DNA from: Niveispirillum sp943371025
Lineage (GTDB): Bacteria; Pseudomonadota; Alphaproteobacteria; Azospirillales; Azospirillaceae
Length of the DNA stretch: 64,000 nt
NCBI GenBank assembly: GCA_943371025.1
Contig: CALRTC020000006.1
Coordinates: forward strand, 124,001 to 188,000
Direction of reading: 5' to 3'
Under the pieces are notes generated by a model. That model did no database searches. It had not been told where the DNA came from and worked only from the letters and a program-made list of their open reading frames with translations. Below, piece after piece: positions 34,586 to 44,438 of the stretch (positions within the stretch are counted from its first letter, which is position 1; the number at the start of each line of letters is the position of its first letter). Position numbers and translations under genes: made by a program.

Positions 34586-36265
34586 ATGGCAGATTGGGGA
34601 CTTGTCCGTTGGATTGCCGGCAGGTTGTTCCAACTGCCACCGCGACAGACAAGAAAGGTCGGTGTGGAGCGGGACCTGCCGGTGGTCATGCCGGACGGGG
34701 CCGTTCTGCTGGCCGATCGGCACTTCCCCAAGGATCGGCCACCCCGGGGAACCGTGCTGATGCGCAGCCCCTATGGCAAGGCTACCTTGTTCGGATTGAT
34801 GGCGGGTCTGTTTGCCGAGCGGGGCTTCACAACGGTCGTGCAATGCGTTCGCGGAACCATGGGTTCCGGGGGCATTTTCGACCCGCTGCGCCAGGAATAT
34901 GCCGATGGTGCGGCCACTGTCGGCTGGCTGTGCGCCCAATCCTGGTTCAAGGGGCCCTTGTTCACGTTCGGCCCCAGCTATCTGGGCACCGTGCAATGGG
35001 CCCTGGCCGCAGCGGCGGGGCACAGGCTGGACGGGATGGGCACCTTGATGACCCTGTCCAATTTCCGCGACCATATCCTGCACGGTGGTGGCTTTTCCCA
35101 GGCGGGTACGCTGGGTTGGGCGGAACTGATGCAGCAGATGATCCATTATGTGCCCGGCCGGCGGATGCGCCGGCCCAAGGCAGGCAGCCTGGATCATGTC
35201 CATGATCTGCTGCCGGTCAGCGCCTTGGACCAGGCCGCCTTCGACAGGCCGGTTCCCTGGTGGCGCGACTGGGTCCACCACCAAAGGCCCGACGATCCCT
35301 GGTGGAATTCGATCGATTATTCCACGGCGGTAACGGCGCTGGACGCACCGGTAACCATGGTCGGCGGTTGGCAGGACATATTCCTTCCCCATCAGGTTCG
35401 AGAGTTCCAGGCGCGGCAAGCGGCCGGAAAGCCGGCCTTTCTGACCATCGGACCCTGGGTACATGCCTCTATGAAGGGCATGTTTGAAGGGCTTCGGCTG
35501 TCATTGGAGATGTTCACGCATCTGGCACACGCAGATCGATGCAATGGCGGGCGGCCTGCCGTGCGCCTTTTTCTGCAAGGGGCCGGCGAATGGCGGGATT
35601 ACCCGTCCTGGCCGCCTCCGGATGCGGAAACTCACGATTATTTCCTGCGGTCCGATGGCCGGCTGGCACGCGGGCGTCCATCCGATGACGAGGGGGCGGA
35701 CAGTTTCGTTTACGATCCCGCCGATCCCACGCCGGACGTCCATGGCCCCACTACCATGTCCGGCAATCGCCGCCGCCTTATGACGGCATTGGAGCGGCGA
35801 GGGGATGTGCTGATCTATTCCAGCCCGCCCCTGTCCCGGGAGATGGATGTCATTGGTCCTGTCGAGGTGGAACTTCATGTGCGCACTGACAGGGAGCAGG
35901 CGGATTTCTTTGCGTGCCTGTGTGACGTCGACGAAAAAGGCCGGTCGATCCAGGTGTCCGATGGCTATCTGCGTTCGCGTCCGGGCCAGCCCACGGCAGA
36001 CGGAGCGGGGATCAAACAGATCAAAATTGCCTGCTGGCCCACAGCTTGGCGGTTCCGGCGCGGACATTGTCTACGGTTGATCGTGGCCGGTGGTGCCCAC
36101 CCGCGTTTTGCCCGCAACACGGGAACCGCGGAGCCATTGGCCAGCGCCACACGCCTGGTGTCGACGCGGCAGGAAATCATCCACTGCAATAACCATGCGT
36201 CTTTCCTGCGCCTGGCCGTTGTCGGCAATCACGGGATGGCCGCCGGCGCTTCCACGGAGATTTAA
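34586..36265 (+). CDS. CocE/NonD-family hydrolase
   Basis: A 559-residue X-Pro dipeptidyl-peptidase S15/cocaine esterase-type protein. The nucleophile lies in 'FGPSYLGTVQW' (G-x-S-Y-x-G), the Asp in 'MVGGWQDIFLPHQ', and the His in 'TIGPWVHASMKG'. The C-terminal jelly-roll begins near 'FVYDPADPTPDVHG' and includes 'MDVIGPVEVELHVRTDREQA'. ATG 34586 follows 'GGGGGG'; a TTG 24 bases earlier is less likely. It has no clear signal peptide, so it is probably cytoplasmic. Members hydrolyse esters and amides; here it may release an acid from a conjugate before CoA activation. The next gene starts 1 base after its stop. Confidence 0.82.
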   Translation: MADWGLVRWIAGRLFQLPPRQTRKVGVERDLPVVMPDGAVLLADRHFPKDRPPRGTVLMRSPYGKATLFGLMAGLFAERGFTTVVQCVRGTMGSGGIFDPLRQEYADGAATVGWLCAQSWFKGPLFTFGPSYLGTVQWALAAAAGHRLDGMGTLMTLSNFRDHILHGGGFSQAGTLGWAELMQQMIHYVPGRRMRRPKAGSLDHVHDLLPVSALDQAAFDRPVPWWRDWVHHQRPDDPWWNSIDYSTAVTALDAPVTMVGGWQDIFLPHQVREFQARQAAGKPAFLTIGPWVHASMKGMFEGLRLSLEMFTHLAHADRCNGGRPAVRLFLQGAGEWRDYPSWPPPDAETHDYFLRSDGRLARGRPSDDEGADSFVYDPADPTPDVHGPTTMSGNRRRLMTALERRGDVLIYSSPPLSREMDVIGPVEVELHVRTDREQADFFACLCDVDEKGRSIQVSDGYLRSRPGQPTADGAGIKQIKIACWPTAWRFRRGHCLRLIVAGGAHPRFARNTGTAEPLASATRLVSTRQEIIHCNNHASFLRLAVVGNHGMAAGASTEI

Positions 36266-36266
36266 G

Positions 36267-37247
36267 ATGATCAAGACCAGATTGACGGAACTTCTGGGCA
36301 TTGAACGGCCCATCGTGCAGGGCGGCATGCAGAATGTCGGCTACGCCGAACTGGCGTCCGCTGTTTCCAATGCCGGCGGCCTGGGCATCCTGACAGCCTT
36401 GACCCAGCCGTCACCGGAAGCCCTGTCGGCGGAGATCGGGCGCTGCCGTGCGATGACGGACAAGCCCTTCGGCGTGAACATGACCGTGTTCCCGACCACG
36501 CGGTCGCCGGACTACAAGGCCTATGCACAGGCCATCATCGATAGCGGCGTCAAGGTGGTGGAGACCGCCGGAACGTCGGCCGTTGTCGAAATCTGGGAGA
36601 TGCTGAAGGCCAGGGGCATCAAGATCCTGCACAAATGCACATCGGTCCGCCACGCCTTGTCCGCGGAACGCAAGGGCGTGGATGCCATCTCCATCGACGG
36701 GTTCGAATGCGCCGGCCATCCCGGAGAGGACGACATCCCCGGTCTGATCCTGATCCCGGCCGCCGCCGACAAGGTCCGCATCCCCCTCATCGCGTCCGGC
36801 GGATTTGCCGATGGGCGTGGGCTGGTGGCAGCCCTGGCCCTGGGAGCGGATGGCATCAATATGGGCACCCGCTTCTGCGCGACGGTGGAGGCGCCGATCC
36901 ATCCGGCGGTGAAGCAAGCCTATCTGGACAATGACGAGCGCGGCACCAACCTGATCTTCCGCAAGTTTCACAATACGGCCCGTGTCGGCAAGAATACGGT
37001 TTCCGACGAGGTGGTCCGCCGCCTGTCATCACCCGATGCGGTGTTCGAGGATGTGGCCGATCTGGTCAGCGGCGCCAAGGGGCGGGAACTGTTGAGGTCC
37101 GGTGACCTGTCGCAAGGCATTTTCTGGGCGGGTATGGTGCAGGGCCTGATCCATGACATTCCAACGGTCGGTGACCTGATGGAACGTATCATCGCGGAAG
37201 CGGAAGCGATCATTGACGAACGGCTGACACGACAGATGCGGCGATGA
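36267..37247 (+). CDS. Nitronate monooxygenase / NPD-family flavoprotein
   Basis: A 326-residue TIM-barrel FMN protein of the 2-nitropropane dioxygenase family: 'ERPIVQGGMQNVGYAELASA' at the N-terminus, 'KCTSVRHALSAERKGVDAIS', 'GFECAGHPGEDDIPGL', 'ASGGFADGRGLVAALALGAD' and 'MGTRFCATVEA'. True nitronate monooxygenases share this fold, but many members in fatty-acid or steroid clusters are probably enoyl reductases or unknown oxidoreductases. GGAG upstream and a 1-base gap to the CocE gene place it at the end of that transcript. The reaction is not determined by sequence. Confidence 0.78.
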   Translation: MIKTRLTELLGIERPIVQGGMQNVGYAELASAVSNAGGLGILTALTQPSPEALSAEIGRCRAMTDKPFGVNMTVFPTTRSPDYKAYAQAIIDSGVKVVETAGTSAVVEIWEMLKARGIKILHKCTSVRHALSAERKGVDAISIDGFECAGHPGEDDIPGLILIPAAADKVRIPLIASGGFADGRGLVAALALGADGINMGTRFCATVEAPIHPAVKQAYLDNDERGTNLIFRKFHNTARVGKNTVSDEVVRRLSSPDAVFEDVADLVSGAKGRELLRSGDLSQGIFWAGMVQGLIHDIPTVGDLMERIIAEAEAIIDERLTRQMRR

Positions 37248-37278
37248 ATTGTCAAGGCGTGGATTATATCTGAAATCT

Positions 37279-37350
37279 GATCACGTCCCGGGTCGTTGTG
37301 CAGGGGCGCCATGGTGCCGCTGCTCCTACACCACCGACAGGGACGTGATC
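37279..37350. repeat. 72-base imperfect palindrome before the prp operon
   Basis: GATCACGTCCC (37279-37289) and GGGACGTGATC (37340-37350) are perfect inverted repeats. Inside them, further partial pairing (CGTTGTGCAGG with CCTACACCACCG) extends the arms, and a near-palindrome GGCGCCATGGTGCC sits in the loop. The transcript would fold into one long hairpin. It lies between the flavoprotein stop and the PrpR-box candidate. A terminator without T-run, an RNA element or a small insertion are all possible. Confidence 0.5.
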
Positions 37351-37378
37351 ATTGCGCGTGAAATTGCGCCTTCACGAC

Positions 37379-37394
37379 ATTCGCAAATTCGCAG
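37379..37394. promoter_or_regulatory. PrpR-box candidate upstream of prpC
   Basis: ATTCGCAAATTCGCAG lies 135 bases before prpC. Its reverse complement, CTGCGAATTTGCGAAT, matches 15 of 16 bases of CTGCGAATTTGTGAAT at 49967-49982, upstream of prpR. Two such sites before a propionate operon and its likely regulator suggest a PrpR/ScfR operator. Confidence 0.65.
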
Positions 37395-37528
37395 GATCAT
37401 CTCGGCAAATCTTCACCACTTCAGCCATTCACCAAACGGGGTTGTCTCCCGATGATGCGCCCATCAGTGAAGGGCGGGGAATATCCGTTCTGTCACGAGC
37501 AGGTACATCATGATCAGGAAACACCCCC

Positions 37529-38692
37529 ATGAGCGCAGCAGCGTCCGAGACCGTGTCCTCCTTCAAGCCCAAGAAGTCGGTGGCCCTCTCGGGCGTCACC
37601 GCCGGTAATACCGCCCTTTGCACCGTTGGCAAATCCGGCAATGATCTGCACTACCGCGGCTATGACATCCTGGACATCGCTGAACGTTGCGAATTTGAGG
37701 AAGTGGCCCATCTGCTGGTCCATGGCAAGTTGCCCACCGGTGCCGAACTGCGGGCCTACAAAGCCAAACTGAAGGCGATGCGCGGCCTGCCCACCAATGT
37801 CAAACAGGCGCTGGAGTGTCTTCCGGCTTCAGGCCATCCGATGGACGTGATGCGCACCGGCGTGTCAGCGCTCGGCTGCGCCCTGCCGGAGAAGGACGAC
37901 CACAACATCCCCGGTGCCCGCGACATCGCCGACCGGCTGATGGCTTCGCTGGGATCGATGCTGCTCTACTGGTATCACTGGTCCACCAATGGCAAGCGCA
38001 TCGATGTCGATACCGACGATGACAGCATCGGCGCGCATTTCCTGCATCTGTTGCATGGCCGCAAGCCGTCGGCCGTCTGGGAACGGGCGATGCAGACCTC
38101 GCTGATCCTCTATGCCGAACATGAGTTCAATGCCTCCACCTTCACCGGCAGGGTCATCGCCGGTACAGGCTCGGACATGTATTCCGCCGTAACCGGTGCC
38201 ATCGGTGCGCTCCGCGGCCCCAAGCACGGCGGTGCCAACGAAGTCGCGTTCGAAATCCAGAAGCGCTACGATAATCCGGACGAGGCGGAGGCCGATATCC
38301 GGGCGCGGGTGGAGCGCAAGGAGGTGGTGATCGGCTTCGGCCATCCCGTCTACACCGTGTCGGACCCGCGCAACGAGGTGATCAAGCGCGTGGCCCACCA
38401 ACTGTCGCTGGAGGCCGGTTCCACCAAGATGTTCGACATCGCGGCCCGACTGGAGGCGGTGATGTGGGATGTGAAGCGGATGTTCCCGAACCTCGACTGG
38501 TTCAGCGCCGTCTCCTATCATATGATGGGCGTGCCCACGGCGATGTTCACGCCGCTGTTCGTGATCGCCCGCACTTCGGGTTGGGCTGCGCATGTCATCG
38601 AACAGCGCATTGACAACAAGATCATCCGGCCCAGCGCCAATTATGTCGGCCCGGAAGACCGCGCCTTCGTCGCTATCGACCAGCGTCAGTGA
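37529..38692 (+). CDS. prpC: 2-methylcitrate synthase
   Basis: A 387-residue citrate synthase-fold enzyme condensing propionyl-CoA with oxaloacetate to 2-methylcitrate. Catalytic histidines are in 'GPKHGGANE' and 'GFGHPVYTV', and the Asp is in 'NLDWFSAVSYHMMG'. The short length and the neighbouring acnD, prpF and prpB identify it as PrpC rather than the TCA-cycle enzyme. ATG 37529 begins 'MSAAASETVS'. acnD starts 10 bases after its stop. A PrpR-box candidate lies upstream. It detoxifies propionyl-CoA likely produced by the catabolic island just before it. Confidence 0.93.
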   Translation: MSAAASETVSSFKPKKSVALSGVTAGNTALCTVGKSGNDLHYRGYDILDIAERCEFEEVAHLLVHGKLPTGAELRAYKAKLKAMRGLPTNVKQALECLPASGHPMDVMRTGVSALGCALPEKDDHNIPGARDIADRLMASLGSMLLYWYHWSTNGKRIDVDTDDDSIGAHFLHLLHGRKPSAVWERAMQTSLILYAEHEFNASTFTGRVIAGTGSDMYSAVTGAIGALRGPKHGGANEVAFEIQKRYDNPDEAEADIRARVERKEVVIGFGHPVYTVSDPRNEVIKRVAHQLSLEAGSTKMFDIAARLEAVMWDVKRMFPNLDWFSAVSYHMMGVPTAMFTPLFVIARTSGWAAHVIEQRIDNKIIRPSANYVGPEDRAFVAIDQRQ

Positions 38693-38702
38693 GGGCGTGG
38701 CC

Positions 38703-41335
<2,633 letters not shown>

Positions 41336-41336
<1 letters not shown>

Positions 41337-42535
41337 TGGCGTCCGCTCCCCAAATCCGCATTCCCGCCACCTATATGCGTGGCGGTACCAGCAAGGGCGT
41401 GTTCTTCCGGCTGGACGACTTGCCCGAACGCTGCCGCGTGCCGGGCGAGGCGCGCGACCTTCTGTTCCTGCGCACCATTGGCAGCCCCGATCCCTACGCC
41501 AAGCACACCGATGGCATGGGCGGAGCCACCTCCAGCACCTCCAAATGCGTGATCCTGTCAAAGAGCACCCGGCCCGGCCATGATGTCGATTATCTCTACG
41601 GTCAGGTCGCCATCGACAGCGCCTTTGTCGACTGGTCGGGCAATTGCGGCAACCTGTCCACCGCCGCCGGGGCCTTCGCCATCCATGCCGGACTGATCAA
41701 TCCCGCCCGCGTGCCGACGGACGGCATCTGCACGGTGCGCATCTGGCAGGCCAACATCGGCAAGACCATCGTCGCTCATGTCCCCGTCACGGGTGGTCAA
41801 GTGCAGGAGACCGGTGATTTCGAGCTGGATGGTGTCACCTTCCCGGCCGCCGAAATCGTGCTGGAATTCCTCGATCCCGCAGATGAGGGGGAGGGTGGCG
41901 GCACCCTGTTCCCCACCGGGAACCTGGTCGATGAGCTTGAGGTACCCGAAAGCATCGCCCCCAGTGGCAAGCTGCGGGCAACGCTGATCAATGCCGGCAT
42001 TCCGACTATCTTCGTAAATGCCGCCGATATCGGCTATCGCGGCACGGAGCAGCAGGGCGATATCAACGACGACAAGGCAGCACTCACCCGGTTCGAGTTG
42101 CTGCGGGCCATCGGTGCCGTCCGCATGGGGCTGATCACGGACATTGCCGACGCGCCCAAGCGTCAGCACACGCCAAAGATCGCCTTCGTGGCCCCGCCCT
42201 CGGACCATACCGTTTCCAGCGGTAAACGGATTGCCGCCGGGGATATCGATCTTCTCGTCCGTGCCCTGTCCATGGGCAAGCTGCACCATGCCATGATGGG
42301 CACGGCGTCGGTCGCCATCGCCACGGCGGCGGCCATTCCCGGTACATTGGTCAATCTTGCGGCTGGCGGCGGTGAACGCAACGCGGTGCGTTTCGGACAC
42401 CCCTCCGGCACGCTGCGCGTGGGCGCGGAAGCCAAGCTGGCCGATGGAAAATGGCAGGTCACGAAGGCCGTGATGAGCCGCAGCGCCCGCATCCTGATGG
42501 AAGGCTGGGTCCGCGTGCCCGCCGATACGTTCTGA
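41336..42535 (+). CDS. prpF: PrpF, AcnD-accessory methylaconitate isomerase
   Basis: A 399-residue PrpF-fold (diaminopimelate epimerase-like) protein that isomerises trans- to cis-2-methylaconitate so that the AcnD route can finish. Conserved features are 'IPATYMRGGTSKGVFF', 'GGATSSTSKCVI', 'WSGNCGNLSTAAGAF' with the active-site Cys, and 'KIAFVAPPSDH'. The start overlaps the acnD stop. It is followed after 19 bases by prpB. Length and motifs agree with characterised PrpF proteins. Confidence 0.93.
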
Positions 42536-42554
42536 CATTCTCCAAGGAACCGAC

Positions 42555-43415
42555 ATGTCTACCCGCAAGCAACTGAAGGCCCTGGTGGAAGCCCGCCGCG
42601 GCATCATCGTTCCCGGCGCGTTCAACGCGTTGTCCGGCAAGGTGGTGGAGGATCTGGGCTTCGAAGCCATCTATGTCACCGGCGCCGGTGTCACCAACAT
42701 GTGGTTCGGCATGCCGGACCAGGGCTTCATGGGCCTGGCCGAAATCGCCGACCACACGGCCCGCATCCGCGATACGGTCAGTGTTCCGCTGCTGGTCGAT
42801 GCCGATACCGGCTTCGGTAATGCGCTGAATGTCTATCACACTGTCCGCACGCTGGAGCGGGCCGGGGCCGACTGCATCCAGTTGGAAGACCAGGTGGCAC
42901 CCAAGCGCTGTGGCCATTTCAATGGCAAGGACGTCATCTCCACCGAGGAAGCGGTGTCGAAGATCAAGGCCGCCGTCGATGCCCGCCGCGACCCGGACCT
43001 GCTGATCATGGCCCGTACCGATGCCGCCGCCGTGCATGGGTTCGAGGCCGCTGTGGAACGTGCCCAGAAATTCGCCGAGGCCGGGGCGGACATCCTGTTC
43101 GTGGAGGCAGTGACCAAGGCAGAAGAGATCCGCGCCCTGCCGCAGCGGCTGGAACGGCCGCAATTGATGAATATGGTCATCGGCGGCAAGACACCGATCT
43201 TCAACGCCACCGAACTGGCCGGTCTGGGCTATGGCATCGTGCTCTACGCCAATGCCGCCTTGCAGGGGGCGGTTATGGGCATGCAGAAGGCGCTGAAGGT
43301 CCTGCGTGACGAAAAGGAGGTGAGGGAGGATAGCGGCCTCGTCACCCTCTTCGCCGAACGTCAGCGTCTGGTGGGGAAGCCCGAGTGGGACGCGCTGGAC
43401 AAGCGCTATAGCTGA
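42555..43415 (+). CDS. prpB: Methylisocitrate lyase
   Basis: A 286-residue isocitrate lyase/PEP mutase-family enzyme splitting 2-methylisocitrate to pyruvate and succinate. The signature loop reads 'PKRCGHFNGK' (KRCGH, as in methylisocitrate lyase, rather than the KKCGH of isocitrate lyase). 'DADTGFGNALNVYHTVRTLE' carries the Mg-binding aspartate, and 'IQLEDQVAP' and 'ARTDAAAVHGFEAA' follow. It is the last gene of the prp operon. Its stop overlaps the convergent folB gene by 10 bases. An oxaloacetate decarboxylase-type relative is possible, but the operon argues for PrpB. Confidence 0.9.
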   Translation: MSTRKQLKALVEARRGIIVPGAFNALSGKVVEDLGFEAIYVTGAGVTNMWFGMPDQGFMGLAEIADHTARIRDTVSVPLLVDADTGFGNALNVYHTVRTLERAGADCIQLEDQVAPKRCGHFNGKDVISTEEAVSKIKAAVDARRDPDLLIMARTDAAAVHGFEAAVERAQKFAEAGADILFVEAVTKAEEIRALPQRLERPQLMNMVIGGKTPIFNATELAGLGYGIVLYANAALQGAVMGMQKALKVLRDEKEVREDSGLVTLFAERQRLVGKPEWDALDKRYS

Positions 43416-43774
43416 CGCGGCCGGGTGATCCGCACCGACACGCCGTCGATGATGGCGGGCACCGGTGCGGATGGCTTGTCCACCTGGACACTGATTGCCT
43501 GGAGGGCGGGGAAGCCGTCCAGCAGGTCGGCGGCCACGGCCTCCGCCACGCCCTCAATGGTGCGGAAGCGGCGGGCCGTGGCTACGCGGGTCGCGGCCGC
43601 CGTCAGCTTGGCGTAGCAGACGGACAGGTCCCAATCATCCGCCTTTCCCGCCGCTGACAGGTCCAGCGTGCAATCCAGGGAGATGAAGAAGCGCTGGCCC
43701 AGCTTCGCCTCCTCCGCCGTCAGCCCGTGATGGGCATAAACGGCAATACGGTGAACAAGGATATGGTCGGTCAT
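43406..43774 (-). CDS. folB: Dihydroneopterin aldolase-like FolB protein
   Basis: A 122-residue T-fold protein of the FolB family, which converts dihydroneopterin to hydroxymethyl-dihydropterin in folate synthesis. It has 'VHRIAVYAHHGLTAEEAKLG' (the conserved Glu), 'LDLSAAGKADDWDLSVCYAK' where FolB usually has a DTVDY-like strand, 'FRTIEGVAEAVAADLLDGFP' and the lysine in 'VQVDKPSAPVPAI'. It overlaps prpB convergently by 10 bases and starts 34 bases after the end of the glyA relic. Folate and methionine genes therefore cluster here. It could be a second, diverged copy. Confidence 0.82.
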   Translation of the reverse strand: MTDHILVHRIAVYAHHGLTAEEAKLGQRFFISLDCTLDLSAAGKADDWDLSVCYAKLTAAATRVATARRFRTIEGVAEAVAADLLDGFPALQAISVQVDKPSAPVPAIIDGVSVRITRPRQL

Positions 43775-43807
43775 GATGTCTCCATAGGGCGGGGGGCAGA
43801 CAAGGCT

Positions 43808-44363
43808 TCACCGAGGGTAGACCCCGGCGGCGATCAGGCCGGCATGATGCGCCATATCCACCATGATCAGGGCGCCGCGCCGCCGCCCTGCAGTTTTGGC
43901 CGATGCTCGCGTGCCTTCCGGGCCAGGGCGTCGTAATCGATATCCTCATCTTCGTTCAGGCCGTCGCTGACGGCGTTGAACCATTTGCCGCTCATGTCCA
44001 GCGCCATGCCATGGGTCAGGTGCCTACCTTCGGCCAGGTTCATGCCCATGATGGTGTCGCCGGGCTTCAGCATGGCGAAGAATACGGCCTGGTTGGCCTG
44101 GCCGCCGGAGTTGGGCTGGACGTTGGCGGCCTGCGCCCCATACAGGGCCTTGACGCGATCGACGGCCAGTTGCCCGACCACGTCCACATGCTCGCAACCG
44201 CCATAATAGCGCTTGCCGCGATAACCCTCGGCGTACTTGTTGGTAAGCTGCGAGACCTGTGCCAGCGTCACCGCCGGTGAGGTCTAGTGCTCCTCTCGTC
44301 CGCGATGACGGATGCGATTTCGGGATCGATCGGGTCGATTGTGCAGCGGGCGCGTTCAAACAT
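43808..44363 (-). pseudogene. glyA: Degraded serine hydroxymethyltransferase (glyA) remnant
   Basis: Pieces of GlyA can be read in order but in different frames. From ATG 44363 (after AGGAG) comes 'MFERARCTIDPIDPEIASVI'. Then, past a TAG, 'TSPAVTLAQVSQLTNKYAEG' and 'KRYYGGCEHVDVVGQLAVDR' continue to 'AREHRPKL'. A shift gives 'LIMVDMAHHAGLIAAGVYPR' and a stop at 43808. The IELIASEN region, about 25 residues before VDMAH, and everything after GVYP (over half the protein, including the PLP-lysine) are missing. It lies downstream of metE and ends 34 bases before folB, so it was probably part of a one-carbon/methionine group before decaying. Confidence 0.9.
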
Positions 44364-44380
44364 GCCACTCTCCTGAAGTG

Positions 44381-44418
44381 AAAAAGGCCGGGGAGCGGGC
44401 TGCCCCGCTGCCCGGCCG
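44381..44418 (-). terminator. Rho-independent terminator of metE
   Basis: Read on the minus strand, GGCCGGG pairs with CCCGGCC, with an inner GCGGG/CCCGC stem, followed by five T (44385-44381). It lies just after the metE stop at 44439 and before the glyA relic, so the relic would have needed its own promoter. Confidence 0.88.
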
Positions 44419-44438
44419 TTCCTGGTATCAAGGCCGCG

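Noticed and set aside
36267..37247. A confident nitroalkane-detoxification assignment
   Set aside because: The family contains many members of other or unknown function, and nothing nearby concerns nitro compounds.
42555..43415. Isocitrate lyase of the glyoxylate cycle
   Set aside because: The protein is too short for isocitrate lyase, has KRCGH instead of KKCGH and sits in the prp operon.
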